In this document: positions 47,684-57,440 of the stretch, piece by piece | Layout of the letters: each line of letters starts with the position of its first letter | How positions within the stretch are numbered: the first letter of the stretch is position 1 | Source: Lolium rigidum | Lineage: Eukaryota; Streptophyta; Magnoliopsida; Poales; Poaceae | Length of the DNA: 64,000 nt | Assembly: GCF_022539505.1 (NCBI RefSeq) | Contig: NC_061510.1 | Span: 263,261,687 to 263,325,686, forward strand | Direction: 5' to 3' | Notes under the pieces: model-generated | Seen by the model: the letters and a program-made list of their open reading frames with translations, nothing else | Databases searched by the model: none | What the model was told of the DNA's origin: nothing | Program-made: the position numbers and the translations under genes

Positions 47684-48757
47684 ATGGGGAGGTCCCCGTG
47701 CTGCGAGAAGGCGCACACCAACAAGGGCGCCTGGACCAAGGAGGAGGACCAGCGCCTCATCGCCTACATCAAGGCCCATGGCGAAGGATGCTGGAGATCC
47801 CTGCCCAAAGCCGCAGGTATAATATATCTTGTATTTATTTCTTGAGAGAGAGAACCCACCTCTACCTACGTGCTCAACCTAAACGGCCTGCCGGCTATGG
47901 CGGCGTGACGATTGGGAGTGACGTGTACGAATGTCATGCGCGGTGGTGCAGGGCTGCTGCGGTGCGGGAAGAGCTGCAGGCTGCGCTGGATCAACTACCT
48001 CAGGCCGGACCTCAAGCGGGGCAACTTCACCGAGGAGGAGGACGAGCTCATCATCAAGCTACACGAGCTGCTCGGCAACAAGTAAGATTATATTCTCTCT
48101 CTTTTTTTTCTGATCTCCGGGATGGGTCGATCGACGCTGCTGTTTCTTATCATGCCGTGCCTGCACAGGTGGTCGCTGATCGCCGGGAGGCTGCCGGGGA
48201 GGACGGACAACGAGATCAAGAACTACTGGAACACGCACATCAAGCGCAAGCTCCTCGCACGGGGCATGGACCCGCACACCCACCGCCCGCTCAATGCCAT
48301 CGCCATGCCCGGACAGCAGCTCCGGGCCGCGCACGAACGACAACACTTTGCCGCCGCTCCAGGCGGCAGCCACCACCACTTCCAGCAGCAGCCGCAGCAG
48401 GATCTCTCCAGCTCCGCCGAGCCAGCCTGCAGCCACAGCAGCGAAGACGACGAGCCGTCCGGGTCCGGCGCCACGCCGCCGCCGCCGCCGCCGACAGGAC
48501 GGCACCTCGGCATCGACCTCAACCTCTCCATCAGCCTCGCGCCCTACCAGGCGGAGGACGAGCCAGCGGTGAAGCAGGAACCCGCGAGCCACAATGCCGC
48601 GGTGTGCCTGTGCCTCAACCGCCTCGGGCTCCAGGGCGCCGGCGAGGGGTGCAGCTGCGGGGGCGCCGCCGCCGCTTCTTCCTCCATGCAGCAGCAGCAG
48701 CAGGCCAGCACGCAGCGCATGTTTAGATTCATCGCACCACTAGAGGGAGGCCAATAG
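47684..48757 (+). CDS. R2R3-MYB transcription factor, subgroup-4 repressor type (three exons, 283 aa)
   Basis: Exons are 47684-47816, 47952-48081 and 48169-48757, with GT-AG introns of 135 and 87 bp at the two conserved R2R3-MYB positions (phase 1 in Gly45, phase 2 in Lys88). The protein starts [21 protein letters not shown]2 tryptophans are W17, W37 and W57; R3 has F70, W89 and W108. The bHLH-interaction signature runs from E76 to R95 and fits the consensus at every position. After the DNA-binding domain come a C1-like motif [14 protein letters not shown] (116-129), an EAR-type motif DLNLSISL (204-211), and a cysteine motif C234-x-C236-x12-C249-x-C251. These mark subgroup-4 MYBs (AtMYB4, ZmMYB31/42, HvMYB1 relatives), nuclear repressors of phenylpropanoid genes. 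The usual LDFRSLEMK-like end is replaced by [11 protein letters not shown]. The gene is intact, with no stop or frameshift. Confidence 0.95.
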
Positions 48758-49795
48758 TAGCACCAGTAACACTAGTAACAGTGACATCGGACATACTGCT
48801 CTTTTAACTAAAGACACACATGCTTAATTAATTAACTACTCCAGCTTAGTAGTAGCCTCTCTGTAACATGCATGTTCATGAGGAAATCTACTCTTTTCTC
48901 TGTTAAATTGCACCTAGCTAGCATATGAGCCAAAGCCGACCATGCATGCATCATCATCATCTAGCCAGGTGACATAGTTCATGACTGCTACTTTTTTTCC
49001 TTTAACCTGCAATCTCTTTCTTTTTGTGCGTACTGTAGGAAGTTCATCATATCCCACTAGATGAGATCTAATTAAGCATACCCTTGATTTTGGGAAGTTA
49101 GGCTCATCATCTAGGGAGGGAGTGAGTGCTGCACACTGATGAAAGTGAGAGTGAGTGCTGCTGGTGGTTATGGGAAGTTAGGCTCTTGAATGTCTGCGAG
49201 CACATGACATGACCATGCAGTCACCAGTGAACATGTTAGTTTTTTATGCATACAAATAGTTGGTCCTGTGGAGAGGGAGAGTGGGGAGCATGTGTGAGAT
49301 GCCCTTTCTTCCTGGTTTGGTAGGTAGGTAGAAGGTATGGGAGAGGTGTTAATGGAGAAGAGGGATAAAGCGGCATGGAGGAGCGAGAGAGAGGGGCATG
49401 GATTGAGGAGCTTTTTGGTTTAGTTAATGACTTAATGGTCAGAGCTCGGCGTGTCCTGTGTCTGGCCGTCTTGAGGGGTGGATGGTGGTGGTTGGTGGGC
49501 TAGTGTAGTTAGTAGTTTATCCTGGATCAGTACTATAGTTAATCTAATCCAGCTTCCGAGTTTGGGCAGGGTGTGGGGTTAGTCAGGTGACCTTCAGAGA
49601 TTAAAGCACAGACAGGGAATCTGCAGTCTCTCTGATCTATCTAATCTCGGAGCTATTTGCCCCTTCTCATCACATGACAGAACATTTCAATTTCCAACAA
49701 CATATGCCATATCCTTGAGTGATCTGAATCTCCGGAAGTTGCTTCGACCTAACACTTAGCGCATCAACGGCCGGTCCGCATTTCGGACAACAAAA
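48758..49795. other. MYB 3' UTR and downstream intergenic sequence
   Basis: AT-richer sequence follows the TAG stop. I see no single convincing poly(A) signal. GAAGTTAGGCTC recurs at about 49095 and 49169, within a small local repeat (GTGAGTGCTGC also twice). No gene is recognised. Confidence 0.45.
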
Positions 49796-49799
49796 CCGT

Positions 49800-51350
49800 C
49801 TTAGGGCATCTCCAGCGGCCCGACGTTCTCCCCGGCAGGGTTCACCTAAGGGGAGTCAGCTACGGCTTTTGCCTATGGCCTATCGATGTCATGTTCGGCG
49901 ATCAAGGTTAGATGTTCCTCCACTGTGGATGGGAGAAGTTCGCCCACTACCTGAAGATCAGCTGCTTGTTGAGCTCAAGGTGAAAATGTTCAACGACACA
50001 TCCTGCAGCATGCACTACCACGGCAATAGTGGTGATGGCAGCAATGACATCGGCGATGAGTAGAAACCCATGTTTAGGTTTCTAGATGTTCTTTCTTTGC
50101 AGCGAAGATGTCGAGGGCTAGCACCTACTAGAGATTTCTCGATGTTCTTCCTTTGCAGCAACGAAGGAAAGAACCATCCGATATCCTCTAGTTTGGGTTA
50201 CTGGGTGAACACTTAAGCATCTCCAACAACCGTCAGCATTTTGGACATCTGTTTCGGTCCATTTGCGGTGACCCGTGGACTAGCCGGAGGCCCATGTGCA
50301 CCACATTTATGGGGTCAGTGGCCCGCCATACCGTTGTAAACAGCGTGTTAATGGCAGCCAACGTAGCTACCGACAGTTAATGGCGGCCGCCGTTGTTTCA
50401 TGCCCGCACCACATCCTCTCACCGCGTTCTCCCACCGGCGCACACCATTTCTCTCCTGGCCTCGTCTTTTCCCGCCCAAACCACGGCTATAAACGAAGCC
50501 ATCGGGGTCTTGCCTAGGCAACGCAGTCATAGCCATGACTCGCGCCATCCCACTAGTTGGGCCGAGATCAGCCAGGCCAGGGCCGAGCGGTACCATCCTA
50601 GCCAGACAGCAAGCGACGATGAAGACACGAGGGGCCGGGATGAGGAAGGGGTCAAAGAGGACGCCCTTCGGGCGCAGATGAGCGTGGAGCAGCCCATCCT
50701 CCTTGAGTCCTTCAAGGCCGCATCAGCCAACGCGCGCAACCGAGGAGGACATCAACGAGTGCGTTGTTCAGTTGTCCTTCAAAATGGAAACCATGGAGGA
50801 ACGCAGCTGACAGTTCGTGGTGAAAGAGCGGCGCGCCTAGGAAAATATGTAGGCACGGAGGGCGGCAGAAGCGGGTGACTGTCAGCATGCTGCCCTCAAG
50901 TCCGCGCTGGATGCAGAAGAGGCCGCAACCTCAAAGTTAAAATGCCAAAGCTCTAATGTTGTAGTTGCGCTCGAGGCAGAAGCGGGTGCCTGCAGCGTGC
51001 TGCCTTCGTTGACATGCAAATGGCTAGGGCGGCCAAGTGGCTGCGGGAGGACACAACAATGTTGGTAGCGTGGCAGGCGGCTAGGGTCGCTGAAATCGAC
51101 GCACCTGCCAAAGCGGAAGCAGCGGCCTTCGATGGTGACACAATGTGAGGCCATGATTGTCGCCAGGTGGAAGGGAGCCACCGCCGAGAGGATGCGCCGG
51201 GCCAACGGAGCCATTGCACTGTGACGTGCAAGGGCAACAAAGACGAGGGCTAAGGAAGCTCCGGTGGTCCTCAACCTGTCGAGGGCCAAAGCAGCACCGG
51301 TGGCGTCGCAGGTAGCAAACGGCAAGGCGGCAAGGGCCAGACTAGCTAGC
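49800..51350 (+). mobile_element. Degenerate transposon-like segment of unclear class
   Basis: Two GCATCTCCA(A/G)C strings (49806 and 50217) are of the kind that open many Triticeae non-coding elements. Downstream is a GC-rich stretch with a TATA-like GCTATAAAC at about 50485-50493. Broken, gene-like frames follow (50393-50878, then an Ala/Glu-rich stretch in other frames to about 51340) and read like a decayed coiled-coil protein. I find no clear TIR or TSD. It could instead be a decayed host-gene duplicate. Confidence 0.35.
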
Positions 51351-54300
51351 GTGTAGAAAATTAATCCTGCTTAACTTGTAATGCATACAAAGAAAATTAA
51401 ATGAATTTCCTAGCACACTGACTTGCGGGCCATGAAAGGACACAACAACCCGTCCACGGCCTATCGGCCAGACCGCAAAGTCAGCCCAAATTTAGCCAAA
51501 AAATATGCTAGGCCTTGCTTTCGGTCCCGGCGAACAGGACGTATGTTTGCAGATGCACTTAGTAGTGCTGTCCTTATGTGCTCTTTATCCAAGAATCGGC
51601 TGTTTTTGTACCAGTGGTATTAGCTTTCTAGGATGTTCTTCCCGCACAAGCGGGTCTAACAGTTTGATTCTAGCGTAAGATGTCCAATGCGTCAAATCCC
51701 AACTAGTAACTGATTGTGGGTATACTGCGGGAACATCAATACTGGATTTTTTATAGCGTTGGAAGTCAGTATAACTAGGCAGATGATAATGCAAAAGGTG
51801 TAGTTCTAGCTAGACGCTCCTCAGGTGAAACTGTCATGAAAAATAAGAAACTCATTTTGAAGAATTCGTCCAGAGAAGCACTTCCCTTCAAGAAATGGGT
51901 TTTGGAAAGAAAAAATGGTATTGTATCACAGTTCCCTGTTCTGTTGGCAGGCAAGGCACAATTAGTGTTGGTATTTGTTTTTAATTGTAGATTTTATTCT
52001 TATTTCTCATGTTTTTTGGGGAAAGGAAGGTTAGTGGTAATACTAAATTACTGACGCTGCCTCAAAGTTAAATGTCAAAGATCTAATGCAACTGCTGACC
52101 ACCAACTTGTTTTTCTGCATTTATATTCCATAATGCTAATCTTGAAACCAAAGCAAAGCATCAGCTGGTAAAAAATATTGTTGATTCTTCCTTTGTTGCC
52201 ATATGTCACGCTACCCATCTTTTATTGGATTCACCACCTCTGAATTTGTTCGCACTAAAGTCAACAGAGAGGAACAGCTAAGAAATTATGTTCCATAATT
52301 GTAGATGTTTGTTCTTAATTCTGTAAGGACACTAACTAGGAAGACTAAAAGTAGAGCAATCAAGTGGATGTACAGCCAAAATGTTCTGAATATTAACTTC
52401 CATTAAAAAAAACGTTCTGAATATTGACATTTGGTTGTTGCTGTAGCTGCTTATCAGCATCACTAGCCAAATATAGAGAAAATGAAATAAAGTGGTGTAT
52501 AAATAATAGCTGGGTGTGTCGGACGCATACCTCATTTTTCGCCAGATGTAAGCCTCTCTATGCAGATGTGGTATGCTAAAAATAACTAAGCTGAAACAAG
52601 AAATTGCAGAAATAAGTCTCCATCAGTAAATAAATACAATTAGATTATGTTGTAGTAGTTAGTATCAGCAGCACACGCATCTCATCAGATCTGTGTGCTA
52701 AAAAGCATATACATGTGACACCTGCGCCCCCATTACACCCTCACCATTTTGCTGACGCTCTTACTTGAGATCTCAATAGAACTTCCTTCGCGGAAGTTCG
52801 GTCACATGAGAGCAAGACCTCACAGATTGGACATCCAGCGAAATCATTTTAAAATTGGGATGCTTAGTCGAGTATCCTCCTTTCAAAAAGAAAAAAAAGG
52901 TGGAGTATCCGGAAAATGACAAAGCCAGCCGTTTGCTTAACCCAAGTACATCTGTGGAAAGAACAGGTTTGTCTTGTCTTGTCAAACTGCATGAGCTTAT
53001 GGCCCCCACACAAAGCCGAGCTGAGTAGCTACATCTGGCAATACTTAAGCTCTCGGAATCTTTTGGAATAGGTTTGTTGAGATATGCATGTGAAAACCTG
53101 CACAAAATCTCGGAGGTTGAAACGCGCCTGTGAAAACTTGCACCTTGTAAATAGACAGGCGCGACAAATTTTCCACAATCTGAGGCAGGTAGCTCAACCG
53201 GTTATGCTCTTGCTCAGAGTTACAGTTAGTTTAAGTTTTCTTGCTGGAAAGAACAACCACCTAAATGACATGAACCTTGCACCCGATGTTTCTGTTTACC
53301 CATGGAAATGGTAAGTTCTAAACGTAAGCCTATAACGACTTGTGATCTACTGCCAGTGTGAGGATTTGTTATGCATTGTGCCATATGCAAAGAGGTCCCC
53401 GTGGTTTCTAAGATTTATCTCATTTGACCACCTGAATCCCACATAGTGGGGCAAATATATTCTTAACCCTCACCCGTCAACCAAAAGCTCCATGGATGAC
53501 AAAACAGTTGCACCCAAGTACTTTCTCCTGCCACTGCCCACCAATGCTGCAAACTATCTGTGCCCCACACATACATATTCCTAGCGGATTGATGATGATG
53601 ATTCATTAGGTTCTTCCCGGATAGAGGCGAATTTCATTAGGTTCGCCCTACAGTGGCTGGCATTCAGAGGTGCTATATCCACGATGATCCAATCATATTT
53701 CGTCTGTCAGAGATTCACGCATTGCATATGGCCGGGTTCCTTCTCATGCTTTTATTGATGCCTAGGAAGCTTCCTACTGAATTTGGCACGCACCATGTCG
53801 ACCGCTCAAAATCGATCGTAGCTCACATTCGCAAGAAATCTGAATCTTAGGAGAGTGGTCTTCCACTAGCACCAACTTGGGAGAAGACGATGGTGGCAAT
53901 GGATGGACAGGGAGAGGAGGTTTTGGGGGATACATTGGGCGCGCGGGCGGTGGTAGCTGGTGGTTGGTAGCTCGCATGACGTCACCCCCAAAAGACAGCA
54001 GCATGGAGGAGCCAGTGCCCACCCTCCAATTGCTCCCTTCCCGTCATCTCCTGCATTTCCCTTTCAAACGTCATTTTCCATTACCCCGGGCGAGCTTTTG
54101 ATGGCTTTCGGGAAAAGCGTTGGCTTTTGTGGCTTCTAGAAGCCCAGGTGACCACTCCCCACCCCCAATGACTTCCCCACGAATGGTCAGTGGATGCAGC
54201 GTCCGTTTGCAATCCGTCTCTGTCAGAGGAGTGATCTCGTAGCTAGGCTCAACATCACCGGCAATAGTGCCGAATCGCCTGGTTCTTTCCTTTCCGGAAA

Positions 54301-55276
54301 GAAAGCTACATCTGGTCCTATTATGCTCTAATGGAAAGTTGAGAATGATAACAGCCGGCCATTTCCTAGTCTTAGCCGGAGCAAAAGTTCAACAGCGTAT
54401 CGACTAACTTCCATCCAGCGTAGCAGCAGCTCCAGTTATGCAACTTTCGACTTTCTACTGGGTGGTTTGTGTCCGATCACTCTGACTGCACGCTGTTCAG
54501 TGAACGGTCAAGATCGAGGTGGGTAAACTTTTATCAGTGTCTAAAATCTTGTCACCCACCTCATGTAATCGCTAGCGAACGGTGACTACTGGTGGTGTGT
54601 ATGAAGAGAATGCAAAAGTAAGCTTTTATCCTTCTGCCTAACCATCGCAACATCACATTCATAGGCTCATCATGCTCATCCCCTTAAGATCTTGTCCCCT
54701 TGCCCATGTGTTTCAGTAGGTGGCGTATTCTGTACATACCTGGTTATGTAGGAGACACGCTCCTATGGATAGGCAGCCCAGCCACACATATGAAAGCCAT
54801 ACGTCAATAGTGCTCCAAGAAACCACGTCCAGTCTGCATCAACTCTTGTTCAAGGTACCGCCGGATAATTATTCGAGACCGTGCAGGAGCTTCTGAGGGT
54901 ATGCGTTCTTCCAAGTTGTAGCTACTCACTCTTTCAGATTCAGAAGTCAATATTTCCTCAATCGAGGAACCAAGCTATTGATTACAGATTGGTCTTCTTG
55001 AAAAAGGAATCCCGCCAGCCACAAGACGAACGACCATAGCATCCTGCAGACACAGGAAAGTCCAACTGAAATGCCAAGACTGAGACATCGAAAACAGCTT
55101 TTGCAGTATTAATCCAAATCACAACAAGAAAGAACTGTTCGGACTTGATGAATCTGTTGGATAGTGAAACAGAAAAGTGGTATATATAAATGCATTTATA
55201 GTTGTTTGAAAACTTATGCTACGATTAACCATAATCAGCTTGTACAGGTCCCTGTCTTGTCTCCATACCCAGAAAG
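51351..55276. other. Low-copy intergenic sequence, no gene identified
   Basis: Moderate AT content, with small open frames of up to 110 codons and no recognised domain. It may include introns or relics of the transcription unit suspected at 60990-61600, but I cannot connect them. Confidence 0.35.
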
Positions 55277-55281
55277 GGTTG
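55277..55281. repeat. Target-site duplication, left flank of the small LTR element
   Basis: GGTTG, repeated exactly at 57436-57440. Confidence 0.9.
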
Positions 55282-55607
55282 TGTTATGACCGGCCTGGTG
55301 GCCCAACCGGCCAGGCCTAAGTTAGGGGCTTAGCCCAAGTTAGCAGATTAGGGTTTCACAATTCTCTTATAAATACAAGTTGTAATAGACCATATCGATG
55401 AAGCAATAAACAGATCTTATAGATCGTTATTGCCGACTCCTTGAGGAGTCGGTCTTCCCTGCCCTAGCCGCCGCTCCTTCCCTTGCGCCGCCTTCCTCCA
55501 ACCTCGCGACGCGGCCAGCCGCCGGCGCCGCCTTCCTCTCACTCGTCTAGCACACTTCCACCCCTACAATCTACGTAACCGGCCTGGTAGGATCTCAGAT
55601 CCTATCA
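55282..55607 (+). repeat. 5' LTR of the gag-only element
   Basis: 326 bp. TATA-like TTATAAATA at 55368-55376 and AATAAA at 55405-55410 mark a compact promoter and poly(A) region. A hairpin, CCGACTCC/GGAGTCGG, lies at 55433-55452. It differs from the 3' LTR at three positions (two near 55351-55358 and one near 55540). Confidence 0.93.
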
Positions 55608-55610
55608 ATT

Positions 55611-55621
55611 TGGTATCAGAG
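55611..55621 (+). other. Primer-binding site of the gag-only element
   Basis: TGGTATCAGAG, complementary to the 3' end of plant initiator-Met tRNA, 3 bp downstream of the LTR. Confidence 0.9.
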
Positions 55622-55633
55622 ACCTCTACGATC

Positions 55634-57040
55634 ATGTCTTCGAGCCAGCCCACCGCCACCACCGCCGCCGCCTCCGAGACGCCGCCGGCCTCCTCCGCCG
55701 CCGCGCCTCGCCGCCGCCCTCCACGGGCGTCGCGGCGCCCCGGCAGATGTCGCGAGCGCCGCCCCTCCTCTCGCAGCAAGAGCTCTCGACGGCCATCCGC
55801 GACCTCGCCACCGCCGTCCAAGGCATCCGCCCGTACCCGATCGGCACTCGGGGGATGACCCCGCCGCCGCCGCCGCCGGCCCTCAACGCCTACTCGGCCG
55901 CGCCGGCGTTTCCGCCCGTCCGGGCGTGCCCGCCCCGCCCCGACCTCGCCGCCCCCACCGCCGTGGTCGTCGTGGCAGCCGTCCCCCAGCGCCGGGCCCG
56001 CCTCGCTGCCCCAGGGCGTCCCCATCCAGCGGGTGTCGTTCCCGCCGTCGCCCTCGCGGCTCCCGGCGTGGGTGACCGCGACGGAGCCCCCGCCCGACTA
56101 CTCGTCCGCATCGGCGCCTCCTCCCGTCTACACGACCGGCGGGGATCTCCGAGGCCCTCCTTTCCGGAGCCGGCATACTCGCGCTTGGCGGAGCCTTCCG
56201 CTGGACGCGCGGAGTACCAGGGCGCTGCCGGCCCAACCCCCCCACGCTACGCCAAGCTCGACTTCGCCACGTACGACGGCGTCGAGGACCCCTCAACTGG
56301 CTCAACCAATGCGAGCAGTTCTTCCGAGGGCAGCGCACCCTCGCCTCGGACCGGACTTGGCTCGCCTCGTACCACCTCCGCGGCGCCGCCCAGACATGGT
56401 ATTACTCCCTCTAGCAGGATGAGGGCGGCATGCCCCCATGGGACCGCTTCCGCGAGCTCTGCCTTCTACGCTTCGGTCCCCCGATTCGCGGCAGTCGCTT
56501 GGCGGAACTCGGGCGTTTGGCCTTCACCACCACGGTGCAGGACTTCGCCGACCGCTTCCAGGCCCTCGCATGCCATGCGCCCGGGGTGACGGGGCAGCAG
56601 CGCGCCGAGCTCTTCATTGGCGGACTGCCGGACCACATTCGCGTCGATGTGGAGATGCGGGATCCCCAGGATCTGCAGTCGGCCATGTACTACGCTCGCG
56701 CCTTCGAGCAGCGCGCGCGGTCCATGCAGCAGGCCTTCCCGGCCAGCGACGTTCGGCCAGCCGACCGCCCTCCCCCGACACCACCAGGCCAGGCGCTCAC
56801 GGCCGTGACTCATGCGGGGTACTCCGATCCGAGCTGCGACGCGGCCTTTCCATCGGCCGACCACGGCCGAACAGCTCGAGCGCCGTCGTAAAGGGTTATG
56901 CTTCAACCGCGACGAGCTCTATGTACCGGGCCACGTTTGTCCACGCCTGTTCTACTTGGAGACCGTAGACGACATTGCGGCTGATGTCGTCGCAGCTCGG
57001 GCTGGCCGACGCGGCCGTCTCCCAGGCCGACACCGTTCCG
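55634..57040 (+). pseudogene. gag-like gene of the small LTR element, frameshifted
   Basis: The start MSSSQPTATTAAASETPP (55634) opens a Ser/Ala/Pro-rich N-terminus typical of plant gypsy Gag. A recognisable Retrotrans_gag core follows at about 56240-56700 (YAKLDFATYDGVEDP; then MPPWDRFRELCLLRFGPP in the frame at 56430-56891). A zinc-knuckle region (LCFNRDELYVPGHVCPRLFYLE region, about 56898-56960) has Arg where the second metal-binding Cys is expected. The frame changes at least three times, and a TAG interrupts the core near 56412. Gag would normally form the particle that packages element RNA. Confidence 0.75.
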
Positions 57041-57096
57041 GGATGAGTTCCACCAGCAGTTTCCAGCTATCCAGCTCGAGGACGAGCTGTTTGAGA

Positions 57097-57109
57097 AGGC
57101 GGGGAGAGA
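57097..57109 (+). other. Polypurine tract of the gag-only element
   Basis: AGGCGGGGAGAGA ends one base before the 3' LTR. Confidence 0.85.
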
Positions 57110-57435
57110 TGTTATGACCGGCCTGGTGGCCCAACCGGCCAGGCCTAAGTTAGGGGCTTAGCCCAAGTTAGCAGATTACGGTTTCGCAATTCTCTTATAA
57201 ATACAAGTTGTAATAGACCATATCGATGAAGCAATAAACAGATCTTATAGATCGTTATTGCCGACTCCTTGAGGAGTCGGTCTTCCCTGCCCTAGCCGCC
57301 GCTCCTTCCCTTGCGCCGCCTTCCTCCAACCTCGCGACGCGGCCAGCCGCCGGCGCCGCCTTCCTCTCCCTCGTCTAGCACACTTCCACCCCTACAATCT
57401 ACGTAACCGGCCTGGTAGGATCTCAGATCCTATCA
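57110..57435 (+). repeat. 3' LTR of the gag-only element
   Basis: 326 bp, 323 identical to the 5' LTR, followed by the GGTTG duplication at 57436-57440. Confidence 0.93.
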
Positions 57436-57440
57436 GGTTG

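Larger units (their letters stand above)
55282..57435 (+). mobile_element. Gag-only small LTR retrotransposon (TR-GAG type), complete
   Basis: Total length 2,154 bp. LTRs are 55282-55607 and 57110-57435, each 326 bp with TG...CA ends and three mismatches between them. The 5-bp TSD is perfect (GGTTG). An initiator-Met priming site lies 3 bp after the 5' LTR and a purine tract (AGGCGGGGAGAGA) directly before the 3' LTR. The 1,502-bp interior encodes only a gag-like protein, now frameshifted. There is no room or signal for protease, reverse transcriptase or integrase. This matches terminal-repeat elements with a GAG domain described in plants, which depend on other elements to move. Confidence 0.92.

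Noticed and set aside
48059..48592. 177-codon minus-strand frame over MYB exon 3
   Set aside because: Antisense shadow of the GC-rich MYB coding sequence.
47425..48726. 433-codon plus-strand frame across the MYB gene
   Set aside because: It overlaps the MYB exons in a different frame and reads through both introns; an artefact of high GC content.
55747..56589. 280-codon frame in the small LTR element
   Set aside because: It follows Gag only over part of its length and leaves the Gag frame after about 56290; reported instead as part of a frameshifted gag pseudogene.
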